Part shown: positions 8,529-17,594 of the stretch, one piece after another
Layout of the letters: each line of letters opens with the position of its first letter
How positions within the stretch are numbered: position 1 is the first letter of the stretch
Assembly: GCF_001426705.1 (NCBI RefSeq)
Contig: NZ_LMFC01000002.1
Coordinates: forward strand, 414,559-478,558
Direction: 5' to 3'
DNA from: Cellulomonas sp. Root485
Lineage (GTDB): Bacteria > Actinomycetota > Actinomycetes > Actinomycetales > Cellulomonadaceae
Length of the DNA: 64,000 nucleotides
Program-made: the position numbers and the translations under genes
The notes under the pieces: generated by a model
Told to the model about the DNA's origin: nothing
The model's input: the letters and a program-made list of their open reading frames with translations, nothing else
Database searches by the model: none

Positions 8529-9266
8529 TCAGCCGATGTAGACGGACGCCACGAGGCCGGCGATCGCGCCGCCGACGAGGGGGCCGAGGACCGGCACCCA
8601 GGAGTACCCCCAGTCGCTCGCGCCCTTGCCCCGGATGGGCAGGAGGGCGTGCGCGATGCGCGGACCGAGGTCACGTGCGGGGTTGATGGCGTAGCCGGTG
8701 GGGCCACCGAGGCTGGCGCCGATGCCGACCACGAGGAGGGCGACGGGGATCGCCCCGAGCGCGGCGGGCGTCTTCGCGAACGCGAGGATGACGAAGACGA
8801 GGACGAAGGTGGCGATGGTCTCGGTGATGAAGTTCCAGCCGTAGGAGCGGATGGCCGGACCGGTGGAGAAGACGGCGAGCTTGGTGCCGGGGTCGGCGTC
8901 CTCGTCGAAGTGCTTCTTGTAGGCGAGGAACGCGAGTGCCGCGCCTATCGCAGCACCTGCCATCTGGGCTGTGACGTAGAGGAAGCCGTTCGCCGCGGTC
9001 ACGGGGATGCCCGGCGCGAAGTTCTCCGCCCCGCTCGTCCAGATGCCCATGGTCACCGCAGGATTCAGGTGAGCCCCCGACTTGTACGCGACGTACACAC
9101 CCGAGAAGACCGCGAGTCCCCATCCGAAGTTGATGAGGAGCCAGCCGCCGTCGAACCCCTTGTTCTTCGGCAAGATGACGTTCGCGACCACACCGGCGCC
9201 GAGCAGGATCAGCATGCCGGTACCCATCACCTCCGAGATGAAGGCGTCACCCATTGTGTAGTCCAC
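8529..9266 (-). CDS. glpF: Glycerol uptake facilitator (aquaglyceroporin)
   Basis: 245 residues of the MIP family, forming a membrane channel for glycerol. Both pore motifs are present: HLNPAV (NPA at 68-70) and INPARD (NPA at about 195-197). The Asp after the second NPAR is typical of glycerol-conducting rather than water-only channels. Six hydrophobic helices can be traced. The GTG at 9266 (reading MDYTMGDAF) is preceded by AAAGGG at good distance; an ATG four codons later is an alternative. It lies between glpD and glpK on the same strand. Confidence 0.95.
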   Translation of the reverse strand: MDYTMGDAFISEVMGTGMLILLGAGVVANVILPKNKGFDGGWLLINFGWGLAVFSGVYVAYKSGAHLNPAVTMGIWTSGAENFAPGIPVTAANGFLYVTAQMAGAAIGAALAFLAYKKHFDEDADPGTKLAVFSTGPAIRSYGWNFITETIATFVLVFVILAFAKTPAALGAIPVALLVVGIGASLGGPTGYAINPARDLGPRIAHALLPIRGKGASDWGYSWVPVLGPLVGGAIAGLVASVYIG

Positions 9267-9303
9267 TGTCGACCCTTTCTGACGGACATCGTTGTCACGT
9301 GCG

Positions 9304-9323
9304 CCCCGCGGAGGACCGCGGGG
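9304..9323. terminator. Hairpin in the glpD-glpF gap
   Basis: A perfect 8-bp stem CCCCGCGG-AGGA-CCGCGGGG directly downstream of the glpD stop. It could be a partial terminator or an mRNA processing and stability element inside the operon. Confidence 0.6.
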
Positions 9324-9328
9324 AGTTC

Positions 9329-11137
9329 TCAGGTCCCGACGGGTCCGGACGACCCCTTCCCCGCGGGTGACCCCGGCTTGGTGCCTGCGTCGACCGAGGC
9401 GTCGGTGAGCATCGGCGACACGTCGGTGGCCCGCAGCCGCACCTTCACGGCCTCCGCGTCGTCCAGCTCCTGCGCGGCGGCGTCCTCCGCCTCGCACCGC
9501 GCGCGGTACGCCTCGATCTCCTGGCTGCGCGTGTGCGCGTCCCAGCCGAGCACCGGCGCGACGAGGTCGGCGATCTCCTCGAGGGCGCCGACCCCCTTGT
9601 CGGCCTGCTCGTAGTTGAGCCGGGTGCGGTGCATGAGGACGTCGTCGAGGTGCAGCGCGCCTTCGTGGCTGGCGGCGTAGACGATCTCCGCCCGGATGTA
9701 CGCGTCCGCGTTCGTGAGCGGGTCGGCCAGGGTCGGGTCGGCGTCGACGAGGTCGATGAGCTCGCCCAGCAGGGACCCGTAGCGGTGCAGCAGGTGGTCC
9801 ATGCGCGGCCGCGTCCAGCCGTACTTCTGGCTGATCGCCCGAGCCTGGCGCTGGAACACCTGGAGGCCCTCGGCGCCGACCAGCGGCAGGTCGTGCGTGA
9901 TCGACGGCAGGCTGGTGGCGCGGCTGCCGATGGCGAAGTCGACCGCGTCCTTGGCCATCACGCGGTAGGTGGTGAGCTTGCCGCCGGCGATGACCGTCAG
10001 GCCCGGCGCCGGAGCGGCGACCGTGTGCTCGCGCGACACCTTCGCCGAGCTGGTGCCCGCCTTGACCTGCGGCTGGAGCAGCGGACGCAGGCCAGCCCAC
10101 GTGCCGATGATGTCCTCGCGCGTGATCGGCCGGGACAGGACGGTGTTGGCGTGGTCGATGACGTAGTCGATGTCCGCGCTCGTCGCGACGGGGTGGATCA
10201 GCTCCTGCTCCCACGGGGTGTCCGTCGTGCCGATCACCCAGTACCGCGACCACGGGATGATGAACAGGACCGACTTCTCGGTCTGCAGGATCAGCCCGAC
10301 GTCGCCGGAGATGCGGCTGCGCGGCACGACGATGTGCACGCCCTTGCTGGCCAGCACGCGGAGCCCGCCCTCGGCGCCCGCGAGCGACTCGGTCTGCTCG
10401 GTCCACACGCCGGTCGCGTTGATGACCGCCCGTGCCCGGACGTCGATGTGCTCGCCGGTCTCCAGGTCCACCACCTCGGCGCCGGTGACCGCGCCGCCAG
10501 TGGTGGTCTGCAGGTCGGCCACCTGGGTGCGGGACGCGGCGTGCGCGCCGTAGCTGACGGCGGTGCGCACGAGGGTCTCGACCAGGCGGGCGTCGTCGAC
10601 GCTCGCGTCCCAGTACCGCACCGCGCCGATGGCGGCGTCGTGCCGCAGGTCCGGGAACAGCCGCTCCATGCCCTTGCGGGTCAGGTGCCGGTGGATGGGG
10701 AGCGCACGCTTCGACCCGGTGACCGACGCGAGGGTGTCGTACAGGGCCACGCCGGCGCCCACGTACGCCCGCTCCCAGACGCGGTTCTCGAGCGGGTAGA
10801 GGAAGCTGACGGGCTTGACCAGGTGCGGCGCCAGGCGGTTGATCAGCAGGTCACGCTCGGTGAGCGCCTCGCGCACCAGGTGGAAGTCGAGCATCTGGAG
10901 GTAGCGCAGCCCGCCGTGCACCAGCTTGCTGGACCGGCTCGACGTGCCGCTGGCCCAGTCCTGCGCCTCGACGATCGCCGTGGACAGTCCCCGGCTCACC
11001 GCGTCGAGCGCGATGCCCGCTCCGGTCACGCCGCCACCGATCACGAGGACGTCCAGCTCGTTCCCGCGTTCAGCACTCCCACGCATCGCGTCGAGTGCGT
11101 CCTGTCGTGCCTGGGCCGTCAGCGGCGCCGTCCTCAT
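9329..11137 (-). CDS. glpD: Glycerol-3-phosphate dehydrogenase (FAD, quinone-linked)
   Basis: 602 residues. It oxidises glycerol 3-phosphate to dihydroxyacetone phosphate at the membrane and passes electrons to quinone. The FAD-binding Rossmann motif VLVIGGGVTGAGIALDA begins near residue 31, followed by the family motif SRSSKLVHGGLRYLQ (about 67-81), IIPWSRYWVIGTTDTPWE in the middle, and AGGKLTTYRVMAKDA near residue 388. The C-terminal cap domain (about 410-560) is present, with an acidic, Ala-rich tail after it. It is the promoter-proximal gene of the glycerol operon and is divergent from a SorC-type regulator. Confidence 0.97.
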   Translation of the reverse strand: MRTAPLTAQARQDALDAMRGSAERGNELDVLVIGGGVTGAGIALDAVSRGLSTAIVEAQDWASGTSSRSSKLVHGGLRYLQMLDFHLVREALTERDLLINRLAPHLVKPVSFLYPLENRVWERAYVGAGVALYDTLASVTGSKRALPIHRHLTRKGMERLFPDLRHDAAIGAVRYWDASVDDARLVETLVRTAVSYGAHAASRTQVADLQTTTGGAVTGAEVVDLETGEHIDVRARAVINATGVWTEQTESLAGAEGGLRVLASKGVHIVVPRSRISGDVGLILQTEKSVLFIIPWSRYWVIGTTDTPWEQELIHPVATSADIDYVIDHANTVLSRPITREDIIGTWAGLRPLLQPQVKAGTSSAKVSREHTVAAPAPGLTVIAGGKLTTYRVMAKDAVDFAIGSRATSLPSITHDLPLVGAEGLQVFQRQARAISQKYGWTRPRMDHLLHRYGSLLGELIDLVDADPTLADPLTNADAYIRAEIVYAASHEGALHLDDVLMHRTRLNYEQADKGVGALEEIADLVAPVLGWDAHTRSQEIEAYRARCEAEDAAAQELDDAEAVKVRLRATDVSPMLTDASVDAGTKPGSPAGKGSSGPVGT

Positions 11138-11253
11138 CCGTCGTACCCCCGGTTGGTGTGGTCGCTGTGCCGTGCTGTCGTGCTCGATCCGGCTCGCCCG
11201 GTACGGGCTTGCTCGCTATCGTCGTCACCAGGCGAACGAACGCGCAACCGGGG

Positions 11254-11267
11254 TGCACAAACGTGCA
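11254..11267. promoter_or_regulatory. Palindrome between glpD and the SorC-type regulator
   Basis: TGCAC-AAAC-GTGCA lies 31 bp before the regulator start in the 160-bp divergent region. Upstream of it are CGAACG/AACGCG direct repeats (11233-11246). It is a candidate site for the regulator or for another control protein. Confidence 0.4.
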
Positions 11268-11297
11268 GTGACGCGTGCGGATCGGGAGGGGGTCGCG

Positions 11298-12293
11298 ATG
11301 TACATCGAACGGGAGCAGGACGTCCTCCGGGCGGCGTCGATGTACTACCTCCAGGACATCAAGATGGAGGTCATCGCGCGGCACCTGGGCACGTCCCGCT
11401 CGACGGTCTCGCGGCTCATCAAGCGCGCCAGGCAGTCGGGCCTCGTCGAGATCACGCTGCGCCCGGCGAGCACGCGTGCACCGGGCCTCGGTCGGACGAT
11501 CGCCGCGGCGTTCGGTATCGATACCTACGTGGTCCCGGTGCCCGACTCCGCCAGCCACATCGAGCGCCTCGACCAGGTGTCGATCACCGCGGCCCGCCTG
11601 CTGTCCTCGTGGTTCGACTCCGACATGGTGCTCGGCGTCGCGTGGGGGACCACGCTGGCGTCGGTGTCCCGGTACCTGGCGCCCAAGCCGACGCGCGGCT
11701 CCGCGGTGGTCCAGCTCAACGGCGCTGCGAACATGCGCACGAGCGGCATCGAGTACGCCAGCGACCTGATCTCCACCTTCGGCACCGCGTTCGCCGCCGC
11801 CGTGCACCACTTCTCGGTGCCCGCGTTCTTCGACTACCCCGACACCAAGGCCGCGATGTGGCGCGAACGCTCGGTCCGGCGCGTGCTCGACATGCAGCGG
11901 CGCGCGGACATCGCGGTGTTCTCCGTCGGCGCGGTCGCGGGGGCGGTGCCGTCGCACGTCTACTCGGCGGGCTACCTCGACGACGCCGACGTGAAGAACC
12001 TGCACGACGAGGGCGTCGTCGGCGACGTCTGCACGGTCTTCCTGCGCGCCGACGGGTCCTGGCAGGACGTGCACCTCAACGAGCGCGCCACCGGTCCGAC
12101 CCCCGTCGAGCTGCAGCGGGTCCCGCGCCGGGTCTGCGTCGTGGCCGGCGACAACAAGGTCGCGCCGTTGCTCGCCGCACTGCGCGCCGGGGTGGTGACC
12201 GACCTGGTCGTCGACGAGATCACCGCGACCGGGCTGCTGGACGCGGCCGAGCCGCCCCACCCGCGGCGGGTCCGTGCGCGGGTGCCGGGGTAG
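11298..12293 (+). CDS. SorC-family sugar-binding transcriptional regulator
   Basis: 331 residues. The N-terminal helix-turn-helix (about residues 8-50) contains the SorC/DeoR-like MYYLQDIKMEVIARHLGTSRSTVSRLIKRAR. The large C-terminal domain has the SorC sugar-phosphate-binding pattern (VLGVAWGTTLASVSRYL, AVVQLNG, and GVVTDLVVDE near the end). The ATG at 11298 has a GGGAGGGGG ribosome site. Divergent placement to glpD suggests control of the glycerol operon by glycerol 3-phosphate or a related metabolite; that link is inferred from position. Its 3' end converges on the carboxylase gene with a 1-bp gap. Confidence 0.9.
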   Translation: MYIEREQDVLRAASMYYLQDIKMEVIARHLGTSRSTVSRLIKRARQSGLVEITLRPASTRAPGLGRTIAAAFGIDTYVVPVPDSASHIERLDQVSITAARLLSSWFDSDMVLGVAWGTTLASVSRYLAPKPTRGSAVVQLNGAANMRTSGIEYASDLISTFGTAFAAAVHHFSVPAFFDYPDTKAAMWRERSVRRVLDMQRRADIAVFSVGAVAGAVPSHVYSAGYLDDADVKNLHDEGVVGDVCTVFLRADGSWQDVHLNERATGPTPVELQRVPRRVCVVAGDNKVAPLLAALRAGVVTDLVVDEITATGLLDAAEPPHPRRVRARVPG

Positions 12294-12294
12294 C

Positions 12295-15200
12295 TCACGC
12301 CGCCGTCGTCACCGCCGCGGGCTCGACGATGACGAGCACCTGGCCGGGACCCACCTGGTCGCCCGGGGTCACCACGATGTCGACGACGGTCCCGCCGATC
12401 GTGGCCGTGACCGGCGCCTCCATCTTCATCGCCTCCAGGGCGAGCAGCTGCTGGCCGCGCTCGACGACGTCGCCGGGACGCACGTCGACCCGGAAGACCG
12501 TCGCGACGAACGGCGCCTCCACGCCCTCGCACCCGTCGGGGACCTCGGTGTCGACGGTCGTCGCGGGTGCGTCGGGCTCGATCACGCGGTCGAACTCGCC
12601 GGCCGCTGCCCACGCGTCCCGCTCGGCGCCGAACGCCGACGCCTGCTGCGCGCGGAACGCCTCGATCGACGGGGCGTTCTCGGCCAGGAACCGCTGGTGC
12701 TCCGCGATCGAGAAGGTGCCCGGGTCGATCGCCACGTCGAGACGGCCGGCCGCCATGTCCGCGCGCATGTCCAGCAGCTCGTCCGCGCCCACGGGGTACC
12801 AGGAGATCCGGTCGAAGAACCGGAGCAGCCACGGGGTGCCCGGCTCGAACGGCCTGTGCCGGGCGTGCGTGTCCCAGACCTGGATGGTGCGGCCGACGAA
12901 CTGGTAGCCGCCCGGTCCCTCCATCCCGTAGATGCACAGGTAGGCGCCGCCGATGCCGACCGCGTTCTGCGGGGTCCAGGTGCGGGCCGGGTTGTACTTG
13001 GTGGTGACCAGGCGGTGCCGCGGGTCGAGCGGGGTCGCGACGGGGGCGCCCAGGTACACGTCGCCCAGGCCCATGACCAGGTAGGACGCATCGAACACCG
13101 TGCGGTAGACGTCGTCGACCGAGCCCAGCCCGTTGATCCGGCGGATGAACTCGATGTTCCACGGGCACCAGGGCGCGTCGTCGCGGACGCCGGCCATGTA
13201 CCGCTCGATGGCCTCCCGGGTGGCCGGGTCGTCCCAGCTCAGCGGCAGGTGGACCGTGCGGCTGGGCACGACGAGGTCGGTGGTGGCCGGCAGCGCGTCC
13301 TCGATCTCGCGGACCAGGTCGAGGGCCGTGCGCAGCGGGAGCCGGTCGGGGTCGACGTGCAGCTGGAGCGAGCGGATGCCCGGCGTCAGGTCGACGATGC
13401 CGCGCAGCCCGTCGTGGTCGACGCGGTCCTGCACCTGCTGCGCGAGCGCGTGCACGCGCATCCGGGACGCCAGGTCCAGGGTCATCGCCCCGTACTCGAC
13501 CAGCAGGTTGTCGTCGCCGCTGCGGCGGTAGGTGACCGCGGTGTCGCTGTCCTTGCGCGCGAGGATGCCGCCGTCGTCGTGCGCGCTCCTCGTCGCCCGT
13601 GGGGCTCGTTGTGGGCGCGTCCGCAGCGCGTCGGCCTCGGCCTCGTCCACGGGCACGAACCGCACGGTGTCGCCGGGCCGCAGCTGACCCAGCTTCCACA
13701 GCTGGCCGAGCGCGACCGTCGCCGGGCACGTGAACCCGCCGAGCGACGGACCGTCGGGACCCAGCAGGATCGGCAGGTCGCCCGTGTAGTCGACGGCGCC
13801 GACCGCGTACGGGGTGTCGTGGATGTTCGACGGGTGCAGGCCCGCCTCGCCGCCGTCGGGTCGTGCCCAGGTGGGCTTGGGGCCGACGAGCCGGACGCCC
13901 GTGCGTGCGCTGTTGAAGTGGACCGCCCACGTGGTGGCGTAGAACTCGGCGACGTCGCCCGGCGTGAAGAACTCCGGTGCGGCGTGCGGGCCCTCGAGCG
14001 CGCCGATCCGCCAGTCGCTCGTGATGAGCGGTCTCTCCGTCGTGGGGACGGGTCGTGCGGGCCCGGACGCGGCGCCGATCGCGAGCTGGTCGCCCGGGCG
14101 CAGCGGGACGCCGGTGGTCCCGCCGATGCGGCCGAGGTCGAACGTGGCCGCTGACCCGAGCACCTCCGGGACGTCCAGGCCGCCGCTGACCAGCAGGTAC
14201 GTGCGCATGCCGACGGCGGGTGCGCCGATCGCCAGGACGCCGCCCGCCGGGATCTCGACCGGCTCCCACTGCGGGACCGGCACGTCGTCGAGCGTGACCG
14301 CGGCCGGTGCACCGGTCACCATGACTGTGGCGCCCGTGACGAACCGGAGCTCCGGGCCGGCCATCGTGCACTCCAGGCCGGGCGCACCCTCCGGGTTGCC
14401 CAGCGCGGTGTTGCCCAGCCGGAACGAGAGATCGTCCATCGGCCCCGACGGTGGGATGCCGACGTGCCACAGCCCCGTGCGGCCGGGCCAGTCCTGGACC
14501 GTCGTGAGCATGCCCGGACGCAGCACCTCGATGCGCGGCGTCTCGTCGTGCAGGTGCGCGAGCGTGCCGGTGTGGTGCAGCGCGGCCGCGACCTCGGGGG
14601 CGTGCACGATCGTGCGGAGCAGGCCGACGTTCGTCGCGATGCCGGTCAGGCGGGTGGCGGCGAGCGCCTCACCGAGCGCCGCCCACGCGGTCTCGCGGTC
14701 GGCACCGGCGGTGATGACCTTGGCCAGCAGGGGGTCGTAGTGGGTGGACACCTCGCTGCCGGGCTCGATCCAGGTGTCGACGCGTGCGTCGGAAGGGACC
14801 TCGAACGCGGTGATCGTGCCGGCGCTCGGGAGGTGGTCGCGGTCCGGGTTCTCGGCGTAGACGCGGGCCTCGACGGCGGCTCCCCGCGGCTCCAGGGGCG
14901 TGTCGACGACGGACGTGTCGCCCTGGGCCAGGCGCAGCATCCACGCGACCAGGTCGACCCCGAACACGGCCTCGGTGACCGGGTGCTCGACCTGCAGCCG
15001 CGTGTTGACCTCGAGGAACGCGGCCTCCTCGCGCACCGCGTCGTAGACGAACTCGACGGTGCCCGCGGACCGGTAGTCCACCGACTCGGCGAGCGTGCGG
15101 GCCGACGAGGCGATGAGCGCGCGGACCTCGTCGGGAAGCCGGGGCGCCGGAGCCTCCTCCACCACCTTCTGGTGGCGGCGCTGCAGGGAGCAGTCGCGGT

Positions 15201-15879
15201 CGCCGAGCGTGACCACGCGGCCCAGCCCGTCGCCGAACACCTGCACCTCGACGTGCCGCGCGGCCGTGATGAGCCGCTCCAGGTAGACGCCGGCCGAGCC
15301 GAACGCGGCGCCCGCGGTCCGGCGCACGGCCTCCCAGGCGTCCCTGAGCTCGTCGGAGTCCTTGCATGCGCGCATGCCGATGCCGCCGCCGCCGGCGGTC
15401 GCCTTGAGCATGACCGGGTAGCCGATCCGCTCCGCGGCCGCGACCGCCTCGTCGAGCGTGTCCAGCAGCCCGGTGCCCGCGAGCATGGGCATGTCCACCG
15501 CGCGGGCCGCGTCGCGAGCCGTGTGCTTCGAGCCGAACAGCTCCAGCTGCGCCGGAGTCGGCCCGACGAACGCGATGCCCGCCTCCTCGGCCGCACGCGC
15601 GAACGCCGCGTTCTCGGAGAGGAACCCGTAGCCCGGGTGGATCGCGCCCGCGCCCTGGGCGAGCGCGACCTCCAGGATCAGGTCGCTGCGCAGGTACGAC
15701 TGCGCCGCCGGGGCCGGGCCGAGGCGGACGGCCGCGTCCGCGAGGTGCACGTGGGCGGCGCCCGCGTCGGCGTCCGAGTAGACCGCGACCGTGCGCAGGC
15801 CCAGCGTCTTCGCGGTCCGCAGGATGCGCACGGCGATCTCGCCACGGTTGGCGACGAGGAGGGTGTCGAAACCGCTCAT
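12295..15879 (-). CDS. Biotin-dependent urea/guanidine carboxylase
   Basis: 1194 residues. The N-terminus is a biotin carboxylase (about 1-450) with LLVANRGEIAVRILRT, the ATP-grasp glycine loop TAGGGGIGMRA (about 161-170), HVEVQVFGDG and the EVNTRLQVEHPVTE active-site motif. Next come the two carboxyltransferase halves typical of urea carboxylase (KipA-like, from the PGMLTTVQDWPGRTGLWH segment onward, and KipI-like). Last is a biotin carrier domain with EAMKMEAP, biotinyl Lys at about 1152. Such enzymes make allophanate from urea, or carboxyguanidine from guanidine when encoded with two DUF1989 partners, as here. The ATG at 15879 follows GGAAGG and overlaps the upstream stop by 4 bp (ATGA). 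No allophanate hydrolase gene follows. Confidence 0.92.
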   Translation of the reverse strand: MSGFDTLLVANRGEIAVRILRTAKTLGLRTVAVYSDADAGAAHVHLADAAVRLGPAPAAQSYLRSDLILEVALAQGAGAIHPGYGFLSENAAFARAAEEAGIAFVGPTPAQLELFGSKHTARDAARAVDMPMLAGTGLLDTLDEAVAAAERIGYPVMLKATAGGGGIGMRACKDSDELRDAWEAVRRTAGAAFGSAGVYLERLITAARHVEVQVFGDGLGRVVTLGDRDCSLQRRHQKVVEEAPAPRLPDEVRALIASSARTLAESVDYRSAGTVEFVYDAVREEAAFLEVNTRLQVEHPVTEAVFGVDLVAWMLRLAQGDTSVVDTPLEPRGAAVEARVYAENPDRDHLPSAGTITAFEVPSDARVDTWIEPGSEVSTHYDPLLAKVITAGADRETAWAALGEALAATRLTGIATNVGLLRTIVHAPEVAAALHHTGTLAHLHDETPRIEVLRPGMLTTVQDWPGRTGLWHVGIPPSGPMDDLSFRLGNTALGNPEGAPGLECTMAGPELRFVTGATVMVTGAPAAVTLDDVPVPQWEPVEIPAGGVLAIGAPAVGMRTYLLVSGGLDVPEVLGSAATFDLGRIGGTTGVPLRPGDQLAIGAASGPARPVPTTERPLITSDWRIGALEGPHAAPEFFTPGDVAEFYATTWAVHFNSARTGVRLVGPKPTWARPDGGEAGLHPSNIHDTPYAVGAVDYTGDLPILLGPDGPSLGGFTCPATVALGQLWKLGQLRPGDTVRFVPVDEAEADALRTRPQRAPRATRSAHDDGGILARKDSDTAVTYRRSGDDNLLVEYGAMTLDLASRMRVHALAQQVQDRVDHDGLRGIVDLTPGIRSLQLHVDPDRLPLRTALDLVREIEDALPATTDLVVPSRTVHLPLSWDDPATREAIERYMAGVRDDAPWCPWNIEFIRRINGLGSVDDVYRTVFDASYLVMGLGDVYLGAPVATPLDPRHRLVTTKYNPARTWTPQNAVGIGGAYLCIYGMEGPGGYQFVGRTIQVWDTHARHRPFEPGTPWLLRFFDRISWYPVGADELLDMRADMAAGRLDVAIDPGTFSIAEHQRFLAENAPSIEAFRAQQASAFGAERDAWAAAGEFDRVIEPDAPATTVDTEVPDGCEGVEAPFVATVFRVDVRPGDVVERGQQLLALEAMKMEAPVTATIGGTVVDIVVTPGDQVGPGQVLVIVEPAAVTTAA

Positions 15880-16574
15880 GGCTGTGCCTTCCGGTCGGTG
15901 CGGCCCTGCGCTCCGCTCCCGGCGGGTGACGCTCCGCGCCCCCCACCGTCCGCTGCGCTCCGGCCCGCACCTCCCGTCACCACCATGCGCACCGGCGTCG
16001 GGTCGAAGCCGTTGCACGGGTTGTTGATCTGCGGGCAGTTGCTGACGACCACCAGCACGTCGCGCTCGGCGCGCAGGGAGACCGACAGGCCGGGTGCGGA
16101 GATGCCGTCGACGATGCCGAGAGCGCCGTCCGGGTCGACGGGCACGTTCATGTACCAGTTGATGTTGGAGACCAGGTCACGCTTGCCCAGGCCGTACCGG
16201 CCGCCCTCGGCGAGGAAGTTCTCCGCACACGCGTGCTGCGCCCAGGTGTGGTTGCCGTAGCGGAGGGTGTTCGACTCCTTCGAGCACGCGCCGCCGAGGG
16301 TGTCATGCCGGCCGACCTCGTCGGCGACCACCGTCATCAGCGGCCCGTACTCGCAGTCGCGCAGGACGGAGCCGGTGGTCAGGAACACCGAGTCCTGACC
16401 CTGGATGGTGTCGGGTGCGCTGTAGCGCAGGGTGGTGTCGACGGCGTCGAACACCAGGAAGTCGACGGCCTGGTTGCCGCCGAGGTCGACGATCGTCAGG
16501 ACGTCGCCCGCGTGCACCACGGCGGACCAGGGTGCGCGGGCGGGGACGACGTCGTCGAGCAGCGTGCCGGTCAT
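15876..16574 (-). CDS. DUF1989 urea carboxylase-associated protein (carboxyguanidine deiminase subunit-like)
   Basis: 232 residues of the DUF1989 family (urea amidolyase-associated protein 2 type). Conserved stretches include DLGGNQAVDFLVFDA, CSKESN, HACAENFL and NINWYMNVPV; the last 30 residues are a poorly conserved Gly/Ala-rich tail. In characterised guanidine operons two DUF1989 proteins form a carboxyguanidine deiminase (CgdAB) that converts carboxyguanidine to allophanate. This gene and its upstream neighbour match that pair. It overlaps both neighbours by 4 bp, implying coupled translation in the order first DUF1989, this gene, carboxylase. Confidence 0.9.
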   Translation of the reverse strand: MTGTLLDDVVPARAPWSAVVHAGDVLTIVDLGGNQAVDFLVFDAVDTTLRYSAPDTIQGQDSVFLTTGSVLRDCEYGPLMTVVADEVGRHDTLGGACSKESNTLRYGNHTWAQHACAENFLAEGGRYGLGKRDLVSNINWYMNVPVDPDGALGIVDGISAPGLSVSLRAERDVLVVVSNCPQINNPCNGFDPTPVRMVVTGGAGRSAADGGGRGASPAGSGAQGRTDRKAQP

Positions 16575-17416
16575 GCGATCCCCCGTGCGGTGAGGTCGGC
16601 CTGGGTGTTGACGAAGGCGCGGCGGCCCTCGGGTGTGGCGTCCCAGAGCGGGTCGGTGTCCTTCGTCGGCTGACCGGTCCAGGCCAGCACCTCCAGCGGC
16701 GTGCTGACGTACTCGCGCGGGTCGAGGGGGTGCGCGGTGTTGGCGACGAGCAGCAGCAGCGGCACCTCGGCGCGCAGCGTGATCGCCGTGCCGGGGCCGG
16801 CGCACCCCTCGAACACCGGGCGGCCGTCGGTGTCGATCCGGACGCCCTGGAAGAACGAGATGCTCGGCGGCAGGTCGCGTCGGCCCAGGTCGTGCTTGGC
16901 CGCCGCGAGAGCGAACAGCTCGCGGCCGGCGGGCGTCGGACCCTGCGCGCTGCCGTCGCCGTACCGCTCGTCGTTGCGGGCCCGCGTCGTCGTCCCGTAG
17001 AGCGCGTCCTGGCGGCCGGACGTGTCGCCGACGATGCTCGCGAGCACCCGCCCCTGGTCGCTGAGCAGCAGGTGGCCCGCGGTCAGGTAGACCTGCCACT
17101 GGACCTTGACGGTGTCCGCGACGTTCAGCCGCTCCCACGGGCGGTCCAGCCGGTAGGCGAGGACGTGCGCGCACGCGTCGCCCTGGACGTCGGTCAGCCG
17201 GACGTGGGTGCCGCGTGCGACGGCGAGGTGCGTGTAGCCGCCCCCCGCCACGACCTCGGCGTGCACGAGCGTGGCCGGGTCGACCTCGCTCGGCGGCGTG
17301 GGGAACGACCGGGCGGGCCGCGTGGGCATCGTGGCGACCGTGCCGACGGCGTCGGCCTCCTGCGCCCGGGCGTGCTCACGGGCGCCGGCGGTGGTCCCGG
17401 TGGTGGTGGCGGTCAT
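16571..17416 (-). CDS. DUF1989 urea carboxylase-associated protein (first gene of operon)
   Basis: 281 residues, the longer DUF1989 partner (urea amidolyase-associated protein 1 type). Recognisable segments are AVARGTHVRLTDVQGDACA, DALYGTTTRARNDERYGDG, LPPSISFFQGVRID and LLLLVANTAHPLDP. The first 45 residues are a Thr/Ala-rich extension not expected to be conserved. It is the first gene of a three-gene operon with the second DUF1989 gene and the carboxylase. An inverted repeat lies 12-31 bp before its start, and a TetR gene diverges from it. Presumed role: deiminase subunit acting on carboxyguanidine, by family knowledge. Confidence 0.9.
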   Translation of the reverse strand: MTATTTGTTAGAREHARAQEADAVGTVATMPTRPARSFPTPPSEVDPATLVHAEVVAGGGYTHLAVARGTHVRLTDVQGDACAHVLAYRLDRPWERLNVADTVKVQWQVYLTAGHLLLSDQGRVLASIVGDTSGRQDALYGTTTRARNDERYGDGSAQGPTPAGRELFALAAAKHDLGRRDLPPSISFFQGVRIDTDGRPVFEGCAGPGTAITLRAEVPLLLLVANTAHPLDPREYVSTPLEVLAWTGQPTKDTDPLWDATPEGRRAFVNTQADLTARGIA

Positions 17417-17427
17417 CGCGTCCTCGA

Positions 17428-17447
17428 TTTCTGTCGACTGACAGAAA
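17428..17447. promoter_or_regulatory. Operator O1 of the guanidine/urea operon
   Basis: A perfect inverted repeat, TTTCTGTC-GACT-GACAGAAA, just upstream of the first DUF1989 gene. A closely matching site (CTGTC-N4-GACAGAAA) lies before the symporter gene on the other side of the TetR gene, which supports a shared TetR regulator. Confidence 0.75.
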
Positions 17448-17512
17448 AAGAGTCACGCCACGACGTTCCGCCGCGATCACCGCCAGGTAAACCTCCTGTT
17501 ACGCGGCCCGCT

Positions 17513-17556
17513 GCGTCCGCACGATCGGTCGTTCTGGCGACCGGATGTGCGGACGT
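17513..17556. repeat. 44-bp inverted-repeat element, copy C
   Basis: Arms GCGTCCGCAC (17513-17522) and GTGCGGACGT (17547-17556). The 24-nt centre carries a further inner stem (ATC-GGTCG paired with CGACC-GGAT with one bulged base). This copy lies in a divergent promoter region, 38 bp before the TetR start codon, so it is unlikely to work only as a terminator. Confidence 0.85.
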
Positions 17557-17594
17557 TAAGGGGGTTCGGGGGACGGTGGTAGCGTCGGCTCGCC

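Noticed and set aside
9533..12907. A 1124-codon open frame on the plus strand opposite glpD and the carboxylase end
   Set aside because: It is antisense to two well-recognised genes and has the Arg/Gly/Asp-heavy composition of GC-rich shadow frames.
17417..17594. Guanidine riboswitch upstream of the DUF1989 operon
   Set aside because: The leader is too short and shows only a protein-type inverted repeat; no ykkC-like fold or pair of ACGR-loop hairpins could be found.
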